Shown: piece by piece, positions 20,285 to 26,794 of the stretch
Numbering within the stretch: the stretch's first letter is position 1
Layout of the letters: each line of letters opens with the position of its first letter
Source of the DNA: JAHBWI01 sp035715525
Lineage (GTDB): Bacteria; Nitrospirota; Nitrospiria; Nitrospirales; Nitrospiraceae
DNA length: 26,794 bases
Assembly (NCBI GenBank): GCA_035715525.1
Contig: DASTLA010000242.1
Coordinates: forward strand, 1 to 26,794
Direction: 5' to 3'
The notes under the pieces: model-generated
The model's database searches: none
Seen by the model: the letters and a program-made list of their open reading frames with translations, nothing else
What the model was told of the DNA's origin: nothing
Translations under genes and position numbers: made by a program

Positions 20285-21496
20285 TCATTCAGTTTCCACC
20301 CGCTCCGCCTCGGAAGTCAATGGGACCGACCGCACGGCGGCCTCCGTCTCATCGAAGCTTAGCAACAGATCCACGGCGACGCTGTCGAAGTGTCGGCGGC
20401 CGAGCGGAGTCAGTCGTACCAAAGCGCCATGATGCACGAGGAGTCCGCGGCGCTGCAGTTCGTCCAGCCGACGAGGCAGGCCCGCGGGCAGGTCCGTGAA
20501 ATGATCGTCGAGCCGAACGCCCTCGGACAGACGGAGTCCGAACATCATGCGCTCGGCGACCATCCTGGGGACGGTCAAGGCTTCGTCAGTCGAGAGGGGC
20601 AGGGACCCGGCCCGGAGGTTTGTCAGATAGGTCGATAGATCGTAGATGTTTCCCAACCGACGGGCGCCGACATAGGATTGCGCGCTGGGCCCCAACCCGA
20701 GATACCGTCCGTCGGTCCAGTACAACAAATTATGCCGGCTTGCCGATCCGTTTCGACAATAATTTGAAATCTCGTACCGGACAAACCCCGCTCTCGCCAG
20801 TATGTCCTCCGCATGGTCTTCCATCTCATTCTGATGATCTTCGTCCGGCCCCGCGACCGCTCCGCGCTGGATGGAATCATGGAGATGCGTCCCTTCTTCG
20901 ACAGTCAGTGCGTAGCAAGAGATGTGGGAGGGATCGAGGTCCACGATCCCTTTCAGCGATCGGGACCAGCTTTCGAGCGTTTGTCTCGGCAGCCCATAGA
21001 TCAGATCAAGATTGATGTTGTCGAAGCCAGCCTTGCGTGCCATGGCGACGGCGTTGACGGTGCCGGCGCGGGACCCGGGTCTTCCCACAAGGTGCAACTC
21101 GCTCGTCTCGAGTGATTCGGCACCCAAACTGATGCGATTCACGCCGGCGGTGCGGAGCCGTGAGAGGGATTCCTCCGACACGCTCGACGGGTGTGCCTCG
21201 ACCGTTACCTCTGCGTCATCTCGCAGCCCAAAGCGCTCGCGAGCTGCGGTGAGTATCGCGACCAGGTCCTCGGAAGCAATGGTGGTCGGAGTTCCACCCC
21301 CGAAATACACCGAATCGAGAGGCTGACCTGCGAACGGCATGCGGTACGCCCAGTGCTCCATTTCCCTTAACAGGGCCGGCAAGAACTGCTCGACGAGCCG
21401 GGCTTGATGAATTTCTAGTGAAAACGCACAGAAATGGCAGCGCTGGTGGCAGAACGGGATGTGGATATAGAGGCCGCAGCTCGGCTGATGCGTCAT
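20285..21496 (-). CDS. hemW: HemW-like radical SAM protein (heme chaperone)
   Basis: Radical SAM protein of 403 residues. The 4Fe-4S motif CxxxCxxC is Cys16, Cys20, Cys23 in IPFCHQRCHFCAF, preceded by the LYIHIPFC start typical of the HemN/HemW group; YFGGGTPT (about 64-71) is the SAM-binding motif; the domain continues through GAESLETSELHLVGR, NLDLIYGLPRQTL and SCYALTVEEGT, with a C-terminal HemN-type wing (MMFGLRLSEGV). The length and lack of the long N-terminal part of true coproporphyrinogen dehydrogenase favour HemW, which binds heme and delivers it to respiratory proteins. ATG 21496 begins this pattern; the frame extends further upstream through the preceding gene. 11 nt behind the 87-residue protein. 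Confidence 0.92.
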   Translation of the reverse strand: MTHQPSCGLYIHIPFCHQRCHFCAFSLEIHQARLVEQFLPALLREMEHWAYRMPFAGQPLDSVYFGGGTPTTIASEDLVAILTAARERFGLRDDAEVTVEAHPSSVSEESLSRLRTAGVNRISLGAESLETSELHLVGRPGSRAGTVNAVAMARKAGFDNINLDLIYGLPRQTLESWSRSLKGIVDLDPSHISCYALTVEEGTHLHDSIQRGAVAGPDEDHQNEMEDHAEDILARAGFVRYEISNYCRNGSASRHNLLYWTDGRYLGLGPSAQSYVGARRLGNIYDLSTYLTNLRAGSLPLSTDEALTVPRMVAERMMFGLRLSEGVRLDDHFTDLPAGLPRRLDELQRRGLLVHHGALVRLTPLGRRHFDSVAVDLLLSFDETEAAVRSVPLTSEAERVETE

Positions 21497-21507
21497 GGTT
21501 CGTCGAT

Positions 21508-21771
21508 TCAATAAGGCAGCTGGGGCTTCGAGTAATCGCGCACGAGCGCCACTTCGATTTCTTCCTGCGGGGATTTGCCGCGATTTCGGACGTGCGCTTT
21601 CCAGGCCGGATATTGCCGGAGCGAGTCGAACAACTGCTTGATGAGCTGTGGTTTCATGTGCATTTCCCATTCACGGAGCCACGCGTAGTCGTCTTCCGTT
21701 CCCTCGTACGCGTCGGGAAAATGGGCTTCGAGGCTGATGCGGAACGTAAAATCACGCTCTTCGGTGATCAT
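21508..21771 (-). CDS. Small hypothetical protein upstream of hemW
   Basis: Protein of 87 residues. ATG 21771 is preferred to GTG 21780 because AGGAG is 8 nt before the ATG and overlaps the GTG. It is soluble, with alternating charged and aromatic residues (ERDFTFRISLEAHFPDAYEGTEDDYAWLREWEMHMKPQL, SLRQYPAWKAHVRNRGKSPQEEIEVALV). No Cys, signal peptide or known motif. Predicted alpha/beta by eye. It is 11 nt before hemW, so co-transcribed, which hints at a shared or merely incidental role. I do not recognise the family. Confidence 0.72.
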   Translation of the reverse strand: MITEERDFTFRISLEAHFPDAYEGTEDDYAWLREWEMHMKPQLIKQLFDSLRQYPAWKAHVRNRGKSPQEEIEVALVRDYSKPQLPY

Positions 21772-21797
21772 GTGCGGCACTCCTGTCTGACAGACGA

Positions 21798-21827
21798 TTG
21801 CGAAGTCGATTCACGCTTTCTTATAAT
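21798..21827 (+). promoter_or_regulatory. Candidate promoter for the FmdB-family gene
   Basis: TTGCGA (21798-21803) and a perfect TATAAT (21822-21827) are separated by 18 bp, 26 bp ahead of ATG 21854. Just upstream is the palindrome CTGTCTGACAG (21783-21793), a possible operator, which also overlaps the ribosome site region of the divergent gene. Confidence 0.6.
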
Positions 21828-21853
21828 GTTTCATTCACCAAGGAGTATAGTCC

Positions 21854-22078
21854 ATGCCTATTTTCGAATACGTCTGTCAGGGTTGCAATCATCGATTCGA
21901 GATTCTGGTGCAGGGGACAACTGTGCCGGCCTGTCCTTCTTGTCAGAGTACGGCCCTCAATAAACAGTTCTCCGCCTTCGGGGTTGGCGCCACTGCCGAC
22001 TGGTCGAGCCCGTCCGGCGGGGGCGCCTGCGGGAGCTGCGGTGATCCGCGTGGACCGGGCGCTTGCTCGATGAACTAA
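21854..22078 (+). CDS. FmdB-family zinc-ribbon protein
   Basis: Protein of 74 residues that starts exactly like FmdB proteins: MPIFEYVCQGCNHRFEILVQ, with CxxC knuckles at Cys8/Cys11 and Cys27/Cys30 (ACPSCQS) forming the ribbon. The C-terminal part is Gly/Ser/Ala-rich with two further Cys (GGGACGSCGDPRGPGACSMN), also usual in the family. AAGGAG is 9 nt before ATG. The FmdB name comes from a putative regulator of formamidase/amidase, but the real function is unknown in most bacteria. It has its own promoter candidate and leads a plus-strand trio of small genes. Confidence 0.92.
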   Translation: MPIFEYVCQGCNHRFEILVQGTTVPACPSCQSTALNKQFSAFGVGATADWSSPSGGGACGSCGDPRGPGACSMN

Positions 22079-22130
22079 CCCATCCCAACAAACCTCGTAT
22101 CCGCCGGATGCGGGCTAGGACCAGAAAGGG

Positions 22131-22466
22131 GTGGATTTGGCCGAGATGAACGATGCCGAAGAACAAGTAGGCCGGGCGATCAGCGCGATTTCCCAGTCCG
22201 ATCCGCTCATCAAACTGATTCAACAGGTTCGACTGGGCCGAATGAAGGGCACCGATGCGGGCCTTCGCGCCGTCACCGAATCCTGGCTCGGTCTGTACGC
22301 TCAAACGCTGAAGACGCACAAAGTCGACCTTGCTCTGCTACCCAGGCTCGATCCGACCCCACGGCTGGGGATCTTGGTGGACCTCGGAATCTTGGGATGG
22401 GATCATCCCGCTGTACGAGAACTGCAACGACAGTTTGAACGACTGACAAGTCCAACCCTCTCCTAG
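22131..22466 (+). CDS. Small hypothetical protein
   Basis: Protein of about 106-111 residues. Start is unsure: GTG 22131, TTG 22137 (AAAGGGG about 5 nt upstream) or ATG 22146. The first half is helical (NDAEEQVGRAISAISQSDPLIKLIQQVRLGRMKG), the second contains RLDPTPRLGILVDLGILGWDHPAVRELQRQFERL. No signal, metal site or recognised family. The stop is 1 nt before the next gene, so they are almost certainly one transcript. Confidence 0.65.
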   Translation: MDLAEMNDAEEQVGRAISAISQSDPLIKLIQQVRLGRMKGTDAGLRAVTESWLGLYAQTLKTHKVDLALLPRLDPTPRLGILVDLGILGWDHPAVRELQRQFERLTSPTLS

Positions 22467-22467
22467 G

Positions 22468-23148
22468 ATGACGACTTCCCGGTACGCTCTCTCCGTCGGG
22501 CTTATTCTCTCCCTCTGCGTTTCCTCTCCTACATGGTCGGAGGAAGGGAACGGAATTCGTCCCCTCCGATCGACGCTGGAAGAGGCGTTGCGCACGTTGC
22601 CGGTAGGGACGCATGTCCTGCTAGACGGGGCAGAGATCGAGCGTTACCTCTCGGCACTGGATGATGTCCCCCCAGACTGGAAGCTGGTCTATGGTGGCGG
22701 TCACCATGATCCCGGACACGATGAACGGCTCTTCGCACTCAACCGAGAACGGGACGGGAAGCGGTCCACGAGAGAAGCCTTGGCATGGCCGCTCGCGTTT
22801 CTATGGGAAGGGCAGTTGTCGGCGTTCGATGTCGTGGAGCAGGGATTCCGGGTGGCGCTGGGCCCGAAGATCGTCAAAACCGGGTGGGGGTTTGTGCGGT
22901 TCAAATATGACGATCTGCCGGCCCGGTTGGTGGCGCTGGCGGGACCCGCGACGCAGGTCCTCAAAGAACGCATCACCCGGGGAGGGCCGGTGGAGGTGGA
23001 TGTCTTGCTGTTCGGCCGGTTGATTCCGGAGGAGTCGGTGATTTACGAGTTTTCGCACGATGAAGAAGGCGCAGGCCTCATCATGCCGGTCGTGCGGATC
23101 GAATCGGTGGACTATGCGCTCAAGGATTCACCGGAGGCGGCACGGTAA
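22468..23148 (+). CDS. Secreted hypothetical protein
   Basis: Protein of 226 residues with a signal peptide (MTTSRYALSVGLILSLCVSSPTWS, cleavage about residue 24). The mature protein is soluble with a His/Gly-rich loop (LVYGGGHHDPGHDERLF, about residues 74-90) that could bind metal, and a beta-rich second half (GWGFVRFKYDDLPARLVAL, PVEVDVLLFGRLIPEESVIYEF). No known catalytic motif. It is 1 nt behind the preceding gene, so in the same operon. Convergent with the response regulator. Function unknown; periplasmic location inferred. Confidence 0.75.
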   Translation: MTTSRYALSVGLILSLCVSSPTWSEEGNGIRPLRSTLEEALRTLPVGTHVLLDGAEIERYLSALDDVPPDWKLVYGGGHHDPGHDERLFALNRERDGKRSTREALAWPLAFLWEGQLSAFDVVEQGFRVALGPKIVKTGWGFVRFKYDDLPARLVALAGPATQVLKERITRGGPVEVDVLLFGRLIPEESVIYEFSHDEEGAGLIMPVVRIESVDYALKDSPEAAR

Positions 23149-23168
23149 TCGTACGTTGATCAGGAGAA

Positions 23169-23813
23169 TTACTTCGCCTTTCTGAGATGGGGATAGGCCT
23201 GCTGCATGCAGGTTTCACAGACGGATTCGGATACCTTTTTCCCTGAATGTTGCCGTAGGAAATCCTCCACCCGCTGCCAGAAGGGTCCCTCGGTTTGGAC
23301 GCGTTTGCACTTGGCGCATATCTGGAGGGTTCCGCGCAGACGCGTAATTTGTTCGAAGGCGTGGTCGAGTTCTTTCGTCCGCTCCAACAGCTCCTGTTCG
23401 TGCAGCCTCCGCGCATCAGCCTCTTGTTTCAGGCTCAGCGCGTTTGCGGCTCTGGCCACGACTTCGGCGGGAATCACCGGTTTGCGGATGTAATCCGTCG
23501 CGCCGGCCGTATAGGCGGCCTGAATGTCTTCTGCCTCGGTCCTCGCGGTAATAACGATGATGGGCAAGTTCTGCAATCGATCCTCACCGCGAATGCGGCG
23601 GCAAGCTTCTAATCCGTCCATTTCCGGCATGGCCAGATCCATCAGCACCAGATCCACCTCCGTACCAGCTCGGCCCTTTTTTCCGATGCCCAGAATCTGC
23701 AGCGCTTCGCGCGCAGAGGCGAGAGGAACGAGGGGTCCGAAACCGGCCCCCCGTAGGATGGTCTGAAGGACATCCCGTTCTTCATCGAAGTCATCGATAA
23801 TCAAAATGCTCAT
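23169..23813 (-). CDS. Response regulator with C-terminal coiled coil and double CxxC tail
   Basis: Protein of 214 residues. The receiver domain (1-120) is complete: acidic pair Asp7/Asp8, phospho-acceptor Asp59 (LVLMDLAMPEMDG), Thr89 and Lys111 (IRKPV). A coiled-coil-like helix follows (about 118-150, EADARRLHEQELLERTKELDHAFEQITRLRG). The tail contains ICAKC (Cys156/Cys159) and VCETC (Cys189/Cys192) around a VQTEGPFWQRVEDFLRQHS segment, a metal-binding-like module often seen after PAS or receiver domains in signalling proteins. No DNA-binding or GGDEF domain, so the output is probably through protein contact. ATG 23813 has GAGG 5 nt upstream; TTG 23840 is possible but would start just before the kinase stop. 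Probably the partner of the adjacent hybrid kinase. Confidence 0.88.
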   Translation of the reverse strand: MSILIIDDFDEERDVLQTILRGAGFGPLVPLASAREALQILGIGKKGRAGTEVDLVLMDLAMPEMDGLEACRRIRGEDRLQNLPIIVITARTEAEDIQAAYTAGATDYIRKPVIPAEVVARAANALSLKQEADARRLHEQELLERTKELDHAFEQITRLRGTLQICAKCKRVQTEGPFWQRVEDFLRQHSGKKVSESVCETCMQQAYPHLRKAK

Positions 23814-23848
23814 CTCGTCCTCTTCTGCGACAGAAGCCAATCGGCTGT

Positions 23849-26098
23849 TCAGGCCGCTTTATCACATTGCTCCAAAAGCGCTGCCATCTGGGTCAGCTGT
23901 GCCTGGACGGCAGGCAGATCAGCCGCTTTGGCTGCCGCCTCAAGGTGATGTCCTAGCGTGCCCATATCGGGAAATCCGTATGATCCTGCGATTCCTTTGA
24001 TGCGGTGACCGAGAAGGCCGATGGTGTCGTAATCACCGCGGGCTGCCGCTTCGCGGAGGGCAATCAAGTCCTTCCGTCGGTTGCGGAGAAACTGCGGGCG
24101 TCGATCCGCGAGCTGTTGTGTGATGCGCTGTGCTGTATCAGCGGGGAGGCGCGTTTGCATGGGGGTGGGCACCGCATGGACGGAGGGTGCGACTGCGCGA
24201 GACCCCACACGGGCCACCGTATCCAACAGCAGCGATCGACCAATCGGTTTCGTGAGAATGCCGGTGCAGCCGGCGGCCGCGCCTTGTTCGGCCGCCTCGC
24301 GAAAGGCGTTGGCCGTCAAGGCAATGATCGGAACGGCCTCCCGCTTCTGCGCGGTTTCCCAAGCTCGAATGGCCCGGGTAGCAGAGAATCCGTCCATCCC
24401 CGGCATCTGGAGATCCATCAGCACCAGATCGTAGCGGCCTGCACGATACCGTTGCACCGCTTGTTCGCCATCAGCGACGGACTCGACTCGGTGGGGCGTA
24501 TCTTCGAACCAGTAGTGAATGAGCTCTCGTGACTCGGCGGAATCCTCCGCAATCAGGATCGCGAGGCCCTTAGGCTCGGACGCGGTGGGAGCCGCAGAGC
24601 CTATGGCTGCCATCGGCGGTGAGGCCGCGCATGGGGAATCGGAATCGCCAACCGGCGAGAACGGCATGTCGACGATAAACGTGCTGCCCTTCCCGGGACT
24701 GCTTTCCGCCCAAATTCGTCCGCCCATCAGCGCTATCAGCCGTTTGCAAATCGCCAGGCCGAGCCCCACTCCTCCATGCTGCCGGCTGGCAGCGCTGTCG
24801 ACTTGAGTGAAACGATCGAAAATGCGCTCGAGGTCTTCCGGCGGTATACCGATGCCGCTGTCGGTGACACTCAACCGGAATCGCGGGCAGTTCGGCTCCT
24901 TATCGACGACGAACGCAGTGATGTCGACGGACCCTTGGGAAGTGAACTTCAAGGCATTCGAGACCAGATTGAGCAGGACCTGCTGCAGGCGAAAGGCATC
25001 GCCTTTTATCAAAGCAGGCAGGTCGTCTTCAATGTGCGCCGACAAAATCAAGCCTTTCTGTTCTGCCCGGTGGCTCAGGAGCCCGATGGTTCGCTCCACG
25101 AGCTGGCGAAGATCGTACGGCTTCAGTTCGAGCTGTAGACGGCCCGATTCGATGCGGGAAAAATCAAGCAGTTCCGTCACGAGTTGCAGCAATGTATGGC
25201 TGGCCTTGAGACACATCTCCGCATAGCGCCGCTGCGCCGGCGTGAGGCAGGTCGTGAGCAACAGTTCCGTGGTCCCGCAAATGGCATTCAACGGGGTCCG
25301 AATCTCATGGCTGATGTTGGCGACGAAATCACTTTTGGCCTGACTGGCGCTCTCCGCCACTTCACGCGCTTGGCGGAGCGTCGTTTCGAGCTCCCTGCGA
25401 GCCGTGATATCCCGTACAAATGCGCAAAAGCTGACGGTCCGGCCGGATCGGAGCGGCATCACCGATAGTTCGACAGGAAATTCCCGTCCATCCCTATGCA
25501 GCGCCATGACTTCGATCCGCCGGTTCATGATGGGGCCCTCGCCGGTCTCCACGAAGCGTTGTAGTCCCCTGGCGTGAGCATCGCGGAATGCGGGCGGAAT
25601 GATGAGATCAGGAAGGAGTTTACCGACCGCCTCTTCCCGCCGGAATCCGAACATCTTTTCTGCCTGTGGATTCCAGGCCGTGATCCGGCTGTGGGCATTG
25701 ATCGCGATGACTGCATCGAGCGCTCCGTCGAGAATCGCGGTGACCCGGTGCTCCTCTTCACTGATCAATTGGCCCAGCGAGCGTTGTCGGTAGAGGAGGA
25801 ATGCCATCGTCCACAGAATGATCATGCCGATGGAACGATTGAAGATCGACGTGCCGACGTGGCCGGTCGGTGATAACTGAACGAGCTTAACGGCAATCAG
25901 CAGGGACCAGCCGGAGATGGCGAAAAGTAGGACGCGGGGGGAATAGAGCTTCGCCACCGGGATGGCGAGTATGAAATAGAGCAACCAAGTTGTTGCTCCC
26001 TCGTACTCGTCGCGCATGTCTAAAGAAAATATCGCGCCGGTCAGAAAGAAGAGCGCAACAGTCAGCGGGACCTTTGTGAGGTTCGTGCGGAATGCCAT
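23849..26098 (-). CDS. Hybrid sensor histidine kinase (TM-PAS-HisKA-HATPase-REC-Hpt)
   Basis: Protein of 749 residues in the inner membrane. Three or four TM helices occupy about residues 10-105. A PAS domain follows (about 118-240, ILDGALDAVIAINAHSRITAWNPQAEKMFG). The dimerisation/phosphotransfer domain has His264 in NISHEIRTPLNAI. The ATPase domain has Asn381 (N box), DSGIGIPP (413-420) and HGGVGLGL (441-448). A receiver domain has Asp562 (LVLMDLQMPGMDG), and a C-terminal Hpt domain has His698 in GHRIKGIAG. The chain therefore carries a full four-step phosphorelay in one protein, which can pass phosphate to the regulator gene 35 bp downstream. The signal is unknown. ATG 26098 has AGGA about 7 nt upstream. 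The nearest upstream gene, 164 bp away, is a SUMF1-domain protein. Confidence 0.95.
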   Translation of the reverse strand: MAFRTNLTKVPLTVALFFLTGAIFSLDMRDEYEGATTWLLYFILAIPVAKLYSPRVLLFAISGWSLLIAVKLVQLSPTGHVGTSIFNRSIGMIILWTMAFLLYRQRSLGQLISEEEHRVTAILDGALDAVIAINAHSRITAWNPQAEKMFGFRREEAVGKLLPDLIIPPAFRDAHARGLQRFVETGEGPIMNRRIEVMALHRDGREFPVELSVMPLRSGRTVSFCAFVRDITARRELETTLRQAREVAESASQAKSDFVANISHEIRTPLNAICGTTELLLTTCLTPAQRRYAEMCLKASHTLLQLVTELLDFSRIESGRLQLELKPYDLRQLVERTIGLLSHRAEQKGLILSAHIEDDLPALIKGDAFRLQQVLLNLVSNALKFTSQGSVDITAFVVDKEPNCPRFRLSVTDSGIGIPPEDLERIFDRFTQVDSAASRQHGGVGLGLAICKRLIALMGGRIWAESSPGKGSTFIVDMPFSPVGDSDSPCAASPPMAAIGSAAPTASEPKGLAILIAEDSAESRELIHYWFEDTPHRVESVADGEQAVQRYRAGRYDLVLMDLQMPGMDGFSATRAIRAWETAQKREAVPIIALTANAFREAAEQGAAAGCTGILTKPIGRSLLLDTVARVGSRAVAPSVHAVPTPMQTRLPADTAQRITQQLADRRPQFLRNRRKDLIALREAAARGDYDTIGLLGHRIKGIAGSYGFPDMGTLGHHLEAAAKAADLPAVQAQLTQMAALLEQCDKAA

Positions 26099-26139
26099 CG
26101 CCGATCCTGATGCTCCGTAGTTCTATGGGCCCGTCGATA

Positions 26140-26145
26140 AGTATA
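26140..26145 (-). promoter_or_regulatory. Possible -10 box for the histidine kinase operon
   Basis: TATACT on the minus strand, about 42 bp before ATG 26098, is a reasonable -10; the best -35-like sequence (TTGCTA) is at a poor spacing of about 21 bp. Weak support for an independent promoter. Confidence 0.3.
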
Positions 26146-26262
26146 AGCGCGTCCTATTAGGCGGCCTAGCAAGTCATGAAAAACCTACAGTTAGGAGGAA
26201 TGAGCAGAATCGAAAAGGATGTAAGTGATGACGGGGCTGCCGCAACGTTCGGTAGGCGATCG

Positions 26263-26794
26263 TTAGTAGGCGTCGCGGGCGCAGCGAAAGCCGGTACCGG
26301 AAGGGCGGCTGTCGATCGTTCCCCAGTCCCTGTCGCTGGTGCGGAGGCTGATAGCCGGCTTCAGCCAGGATCCTCCCCGCATCGATTTGATGGCGCCTCG
26401 TTCCGGGCCGGTCGGATCGGCGAGCAGCGCGGCTCGGTAGTAACTGGGGTTGTACCAGTCCTGGACCCATTCAGCGACGTTGCCGGCCATGTCCTGAATC
26501 CCATAAGGGCTGGCGGCTTGCGGGAAGGACCCGACCGGAAGCGTCAGGACTTCGCCCTTGAGGCCTTTTTCCTTGGAGACGATGGCCCCCTTACCTCTCA
26601 ACCAGAATTCTTCCCAGTCTCGGCTGTTGGAAAATTCCACGGTTTCCTTCGCCCAATAGCTTGCACTGTTCGCTTTTTCGAGATCCCACTCATCTCCCCA
26701 AGGATATTTTCGCCCATCCGTGCCCCTGGCGGCCTTTTCCCATTCCGCCTCGGTGGGCAGGCGCTTACCGGCCCACCGACAGTAGGCGACAGCG
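26263..26794 (-). CDS. SUMF1/formylglycine-generating-enzyme-like domain protein (5' partial)
   Basis: Reading the minus strand from the right edge gives AVAYCRWAGKRLPTEAEWEK, AARG, KYPWGDEWD, then SPYGIQDMAGNVAEWVQDWY, KSMRGGSW and SGTGFRCARDAY at the stop: the ordered signature of the SUMF1/FGE-sulfatase fold. The 5' part lies outside the window. True formylglycine-generating enzymes carry two active-site Cys shortly after RGGSW; here the segment is LKPAISLRTSDRDW with none, so sulfatase-activating catalysis is unlikely. Such Cys-lacking members act in other roles (for example with PvdO- or EgtB-like chemistry, or as ligand-binding modules of signalling proteins). Location before a histidine kinase gene may be meaningful. 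Domain order upstream is unknown. Confidence 0.88.
   Translation of the reverse strand, partial: AVAYCRWAGKRLPTEAEWEKAARGTDGRKYPWGDEWDLEKANSASYWAKETVEFSNSRDWEEFWLRGKGAIVSKEKGLKGEVLTLPVGSFPQAASPYGIQDMAGNVAEWVQDWYNPSYYRAALLADPTGPERGAIKSMRGGSWLKPAISLRTSDRDWGTIDSRPSGTGFRCARDAY

Noticed and set aside
26200..26794. Plus-strand frame starting ATG behind AGGAGGA, open to the window edge
   Set aside because: The Shine-Dalgarno is only about 1 nt from the ATG, and the frame is antisense to the SUMF1 gene, whose motifs are clear.

Overview
The window is a gene-dense, moderately high-GC bacterial chromosome segment with 36 protein-coding genes called and no tRNA, rRNA, CRISPR array, phage or classical insertion sequence seen. 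Shine-Dalgarno sites of the AGGAG type, outer-membrane style envelope genes (RND pump), CaCA antiporter, HemW, and a protein-thiocarboxylate sulfur cluster with NIL and JAMM proteins suggest a Gram-negative environmental lineage. The overall style, including a terminal-inverted-repeat element in an intergenic gap, fits a Nitrospira-like (Nitrospirota) genome. That assignment is inference from gene content, not a database result.

Layout. 1-5.3 kb (+): the C-terminal part of a CzcA-type heavy-metal RND pump, a HEAT-repeat lipoprotein-like or periplasmic protein, peptide deformylase and an MsbA-like ABC exporter. 5.3-5.9 kb: two tiny zinc-ribbon-like proteins, ending at a hairpin between convergent genes. 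5.9-12.3 kb (-): a sulfur-transfer cluster. In transcription order it reads ThiS-like carrier, CysK, [169-bp repeat element], MoeB/ThiF E1, ThrC, MoaD-like carrier, NIL-domain protein, second MoeB/ThiF E1, small membrane protein, JAMM isopeptidase, small secreted protein. 12.4-16.2 kb (+): an unknown protein, a secreted HKD nuclease, an FAD monooxygenase, a nucleotidyltransferase-fold protein without its usual aspartates, and a TPM-domain membrane protein. 16.2-18.9 kb: DUF5069 and DUF3386 proteins (-), a basic-tailed protein (+), a divergent ClpS (-) and an unknown (-). 19-23.1 kb: Ca2+/cation antiporter (+), HemW operon (-), FmdB zinc ribbon and two unknowns (+). 23.2-26.8 kb (-): response regulator, hybrid histidine kinase and a SUMF1-domain protein running off the window.

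The most interesting system is the sulfur cluster. It holds two apparently parallel modules, each with a ubiquitin-fold sulfur carrier, an E1-like adenylating enzyme and a PLP enzyme: CysK in one, ThrC in the other. They lie near one JAMM protease that could release the amino acid or mature a carrier. One carrier ends in GGGR rather than a free diglycine, so it should need C-terminal trimming. The ThrC-carrier pairing suggests, as a testable idea, homocysteine (rather than threonine) formation from O-phosphohomoserine with carrier thiocarboxylate as sulfur donor.
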